A DNA stretch of 64,000 nucleotides, taken from contig CM036240.1 of NCBI GenBank assembly GCA_020698575.1, positions 20,144,211 through 20,208,210 on the forward strand, given 5' to 3'. The notes under the pieces are model-generated. The model was not told where the DNA came from and ran no database searches. It worked only from the letters and a program-made list of their open reading frames with translations. Each line of letters begins with the position of its first letter. The stretch's first letter is position 1. The translations under genes were made by a program, and so were the position numbers. This document shows, one piece after another, positions 60,401 through 64,000 of this stretch. This stretch comes from Bostrychus sinensis (lineage: Eukaryota; Chordata; Actinopteri; Gobiiformes; Eleotridae).

Positions 60401-61549
60401 ATGGATGAACAGCCCGGTTATATCAACTTGTACCAGAATGAGCTGAGAAAAATGTAACGCCAAAAAAACTGTAGAACATTAGGCGCTACTTTGACAAACC
60501 TTTAAAGGAAACTTGCAAAAATGAAATCAGAGTCTGGGGGCTAGCTCTAGTAAATGAGTCACTTCCAGTCAGCGCTGACTGTAAACTCTAGAGTGTCCTT
60601 ACATACCAGTTTTCACACACTATGTAAGACCTCTAAAATATATAGTTTTCAAATCTTTTTTTGACAACATTAAAATAAAAAGGCTACTCTACCGATTAAC
60701 TGTTGTTTGCCCACAATAAAACTCTGTTTTACATGGGAGTTCTGGTCCGTGTTTAGACTCCACTGGTGATTGCACAATATTTTCCATATTCTCTTTCACT
60801 CTCACTCTGTCTCTATCGCTCGCTCTCTCTCAGTCACAAAACACACACACGCCAGCAGTGCATGTACACCCTTGACTCAAATTTGACAAACAAATATGGG
60901 TTGGACACTGGGGTCGAAGGTTGAATCTACAGCCAAAATCACTAGGGGAGAGAACATTTTGTGATCTTCTGACATCATGAGACAACAGGACAAAAGCACG
61001 TCCAAATGTACTTCTTCTTATTGTATATGCTATTTTTGCAAGTTTATTTTATAATAAGTACCACTTTTTATTCATGGCCAACACTATTTGTTTAGTGATT
61101 TTTTTTCAGCATGTATCAATGTACATGGCCCTGACATATCATTCAGATAATCCTATCCAAAAACACTAATGAGCCCACCATAGAAATCACACAACATACA
61201 TGAAGCCTGCCCCATCTCTTTAATTTATATTACCCCTTTGACTGTGGCTAACACTTCAGGGTCTAAATGAATCTTGCCTTCTAGTGCTTTGGAGCCTATC
61301 TGCAATCAATGACCATACACTGCATAACACCCACGGGGATCAATGATACAGCACTCAGTCAATATGCCAGCAGTTAACCCAGCTGATTAGAGCCAATACT
61401 AGGAATTTCACATCCCGCTGTAAAAGACAGTGAGCCTACATGTTGTTAGAAGTCACATACTAAAGTGTAGCACTTCCTCCTGAAAGATTCAGTCTGTCAA
61501 CACATACCCAATTTGTTCATTGTGATGTGTAGGGGACAGATGATGCCTT

Positions 61550-61690
61550 TAGACGAGGAATCCTGCATGGCAATTAATTGTCCTGTGCGGTGCAGTGTTG
61601 ATGGACAGATAGAGTGTGTCTGCTGGTGATTGGCTTTTTAATTGAGTCCCCCACCTGCACTGATCACTATCATAAGCCCTTGGACTGCAT
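61550..61690. promoter_or_regulatory. Candidate conserved non-coding block
   Basis: GGCAATTAATTGTCC (palindromic TTAATT core) and TTTTTAATTGAGTCC in a repeat-free context. Inference only. Confidence 0.22.
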
Positions 61691-62879
61691 CTGGGGTGTG
61701 GGGGTGAGCAACTGAAAGAATTCAAGATCAACGCGTAATGCCAATGAGGGACAAATACAGGTAGATCATACAGTATATACTTATTGTATGAAAATATACA
61801 TTTTTTAACTATACAAAGGTGATGACACATTTTAAAATTTGTATATACCTAGTGTGTGCATTAGCATGTTGATATTAGTAGCATGTCGGTGTAATGCCAA
61901 AAGAAAAGTAAACTTTAATGTTATACAGTATGCATGATTCCAAAAAGGTTCAAAACCTGCATAAATCAGCTGTAAACAGCTGGCATCACACATCACTATA
62001 ACATCACATGACTCTGCTGAGGAAGGACGCAGGAAGAGTCCAAAACGTGTAAAGGTACAAAAAACACAGTAATGGTCTGTATATAAAAGAAAATATCTTA
62101 ATAAACAGTGTGCATGACTCGGATAAAAAAAATAATAATAAATACCAATCTATGAATTTTGAGCAATCAAATACAATGTTCACAAAACCAACCAAACAGG
62201 GCCAAAATAAAATACTGTATGCAGCTTTATTTACAAAAGATAAGAAAATGTATCCATATTCAGTATTTCTACTGTGCTTATCAAATGTAGATTATAGACA
62301 GTAGATTAAACCATCAATGTCTCAATGTACACACCAGCTATGGTGTGTCATGTTAAACAGCTACATTTTGGTGTTAAAATATGTTAAATTATGAAATGTT
62401 AATAATATGAATTTATTGTTGTCACTTTAACAGCATATGATGTTTCCTAAGATGTGTGTTGCTCACTCACACGGTACAGTCCCTTCTTGTGTGGTTAGAT
62501 CATCTGGCCTGTACACGAGACGGCTCATGTGTTCAAGGCTTTAAGTAAGACTTTAAATGGACCCTAATCTCACTGACTAAACATCTGCATAAACCCCCTC
62601 TCAGAACTGTGAGGGGGTCTCATCTGCTCATGGTGCCCCTCCTCCTTGACTATTTTTTAACTTTTTGTCCTGATCAAGGCCCCTCCTTAAATACACACAT
62701 ATACACCCCATGGCTGTCACAGCTAAAAGCAATACAGGGCCTCTCCATAACACAGGGCTAAAGTCACAGAGGTCAGTGCTCAGTTTCCACATCAAACCAA
62801 GGAGCAGAGGCCAGAGTCTCATCCCCCCCACAACACACACCCCCTCCCACCTTTCCACCCCCCTCCTCCCTTCCCTCTT

Positions 62880-63205
62880 TCACTGGCTGTACAAATGCCT
62901 TTGCTGTCAGCTCTGCCCTGGTCCCCTGTAATTGAAAATAACAGCCAAGGGCCAGCCCCCGGCCACTCTGCACCAGCCTGGTGGCTCTCTGCCTCTCTGA
63001 CAGCCAGCCATCAATACCAATGACTATTACCCTGGAAGTGAGAGCGCTGCCGATGACATCCAAGACACCACCCCTGCAACACTCCCACTCACACCTCCCC
63101 CCCAGTGTCCTTCCTCCGCTACCCGAGCTCCTAATGTTTAACCCGTTGCTAACAGCCTGTGCTCTCTTGTTTTTGATATACAAAAAATATTCTGAAAGAC
63201 AGCAA
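62880..63205. promoter_or_regulatory. Candidate conserved non-coding block, GC-rich
   Basis: Repeat-free GC-rich intronic block (GCCAAGGGCCAGCCCCCGG, GAGAGCGCTGCCGATGAC). Frames cross it on both strands (62773-63318 minus, 62981-63223 plus) and no family is recognisable. Confidence 0.22.
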
Positions 63206-64000
63206 GAGACCTCTACAGTGTAAGTGTGCACACAGTTCATATATTTTATGAACTTCTGATAATTTATTAGAGCGTTATCAATAAAATGCTGGTGTTCCTT
63301 TCCCAAGTCTTTGGGCATAAGAGTTTCTAATGTTGTGGCAGTCCCAGAATCATTGTCATTATAACAATATTGTCTAAAAGCACAAACTTAACTCATCAAT
63401 AAACTATACAATGTTAAATTAGGCTGTCTTGTTACGCAATGGCAGACCAGTTATTGAAGATGGTTATTGTCAGTCTAAAATATCAAAGTCAAATCTAGTC
63501 TAGTCCGTAGTTTCACACCTTGGCACAAACAAGTCTGACACATACACCACCACCATGCCTTCAGACATGCACAGAAACTCTTGACAAGCAGAAAAGTTTT
63601 TTTCCTGTGAGAAGTGCTGAGAGAGACTTTGGTGTGATGCTGTCTTACTCCACACTCTGGCTGCTATATTCCCTCTCGACATATCCACAATCACTGTGAC
63701 TCTATGTAATACACTGCTGAGTTGATTTCAGAAGTTTGGAGAAAGAGGACTGAGCAGGCAAATGTGTGCAACTTGAGGATGTCACGGATGCTAACAGATC
63801 CTTCATTGTCTAATCACTTTTAGGACATGACAGCTTGTGGACTTACATTGTGGATCGGCATACAGTCAGCAGGGTGCTGTGTTTCAAGTTTGCCCCTCAC
63901 AACAAACACAATGCCATAGGTGATCTGAGTTGTCATCTGCTTTGACACAGCAATGACAGCTGAACGAAACGAGTGAACACACGCACAAAGCCCAGCAACG

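Larger units (their letters stand above)
51393..64000 (-). other. klf12: KLF12 5' intron (open-ended)
   Basis: No exon matching the KLF12 N-terminus (MNIHMKRK in human) was found on the minus strand to the window end, so the first coding exon probably lies beyond 64000. Contents include a (CT)n run at 54216-54236, a G/A-rich low-complexity block (54380-54740), a dispersed-repeat-like stretch near 57905-58040 (AAATTAGAATATTGTGGAAAAG), short (CA)n at 57410-57428, SINEs at 59940-60400, and repeat-poor blocks listed separately. Confidence 0.6.

Noticed and set aside
62773..63318. 181-codon minus frame
   Set aside because: GC-rich intronic sequence with a competing plus frame; Gly-rich composition and no recognisable domain.
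1..64000. CRISPR arrays, operons, prophage or defence systems
   Set aside because: The sequence is vertebrate; no regularly spaced short repeats with unique spacers and no clusters of intact ORFs are present. The tandem arrays seen are minisatellites without spacers.

Overview
The window looks like one piece of a ray-finned fish (teleost) chromosome. The evidence is one vertebrate transcription-factor gene with GT-AG introns, long AT-rich non-coding stretches, many (CA)n and poly(A/T) tracts, and a dense load of fish-type repeats: Tc1-like, hAT-like, LINE 3' ends and tRNA-derived SINEs. There is no sign of bacterial or organellar sequence. Species and paralog (klf12a or klf12b) cannot be fixed from the sequence alone.

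The only convincing host gene is on the minus strand: KLF12 (Krueppel-like factor 12, also called AP-2rep). Five coding exons can be placed to the base with matching phases: 51310-51392, 44663-45188, 40186-40321, 34023-34180 and 32735-32916 (stop at 32735-32737). They encode about 360 residues: the conserved region around MLMLDGMPAVRVK, the CtBP-binding PVDLS segment with a serine tract, an acidic SDSDDDD segment, and three C2H2 zinc fingers ending in RRRHMLV. The first coding exon (about 14 residues in human) and the promoter were not found and probably lie beyond 64000. A short exon known from mammals between the acidic exon and zinc finger 1 was also not found, but the flanking exons join in frame without it. 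The 3' UTR probably runs from 32734 to about 27870, where AATAAA on the minus strand is followed by GU-rich sequence.

Layout: 1-27870 is the region downstream of KLF12 and has no host coding gene. It holds a dead but nearly full-length Tc1-like transposon (1313-2502), a LINE 3' end (5590-6436), a foldback element with arms of about 390 bp (8032-9372), an L1/Tx1-like LINE remnant (9573-10133), SINEs, and an hAT element filled by a minisatellite (23507-24427). Between these lie repeat-free stretches that resemble conserved non-coding elements. 27870-51392 is KLF12 itself; its introns carry a second minisatellite-filled hAT element (39209-39960), one hAT element nested in another (40966-41680), and a short hAT-like MITE (49998-50470). 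51393-64000 is the 5' intron, with SINEs and several repeat-poor candidate regulatory stretches.

Functionally, the window is a single repressor gene in a repeat-rich, regulator-rich neighbourhood. No defence, biosynthetic or otherwise multi-gene system was found. The most unusual material is in the transposable elements (matched target-site duplications, internal minisatellites, nesting) and in the KLF12 exon structure.
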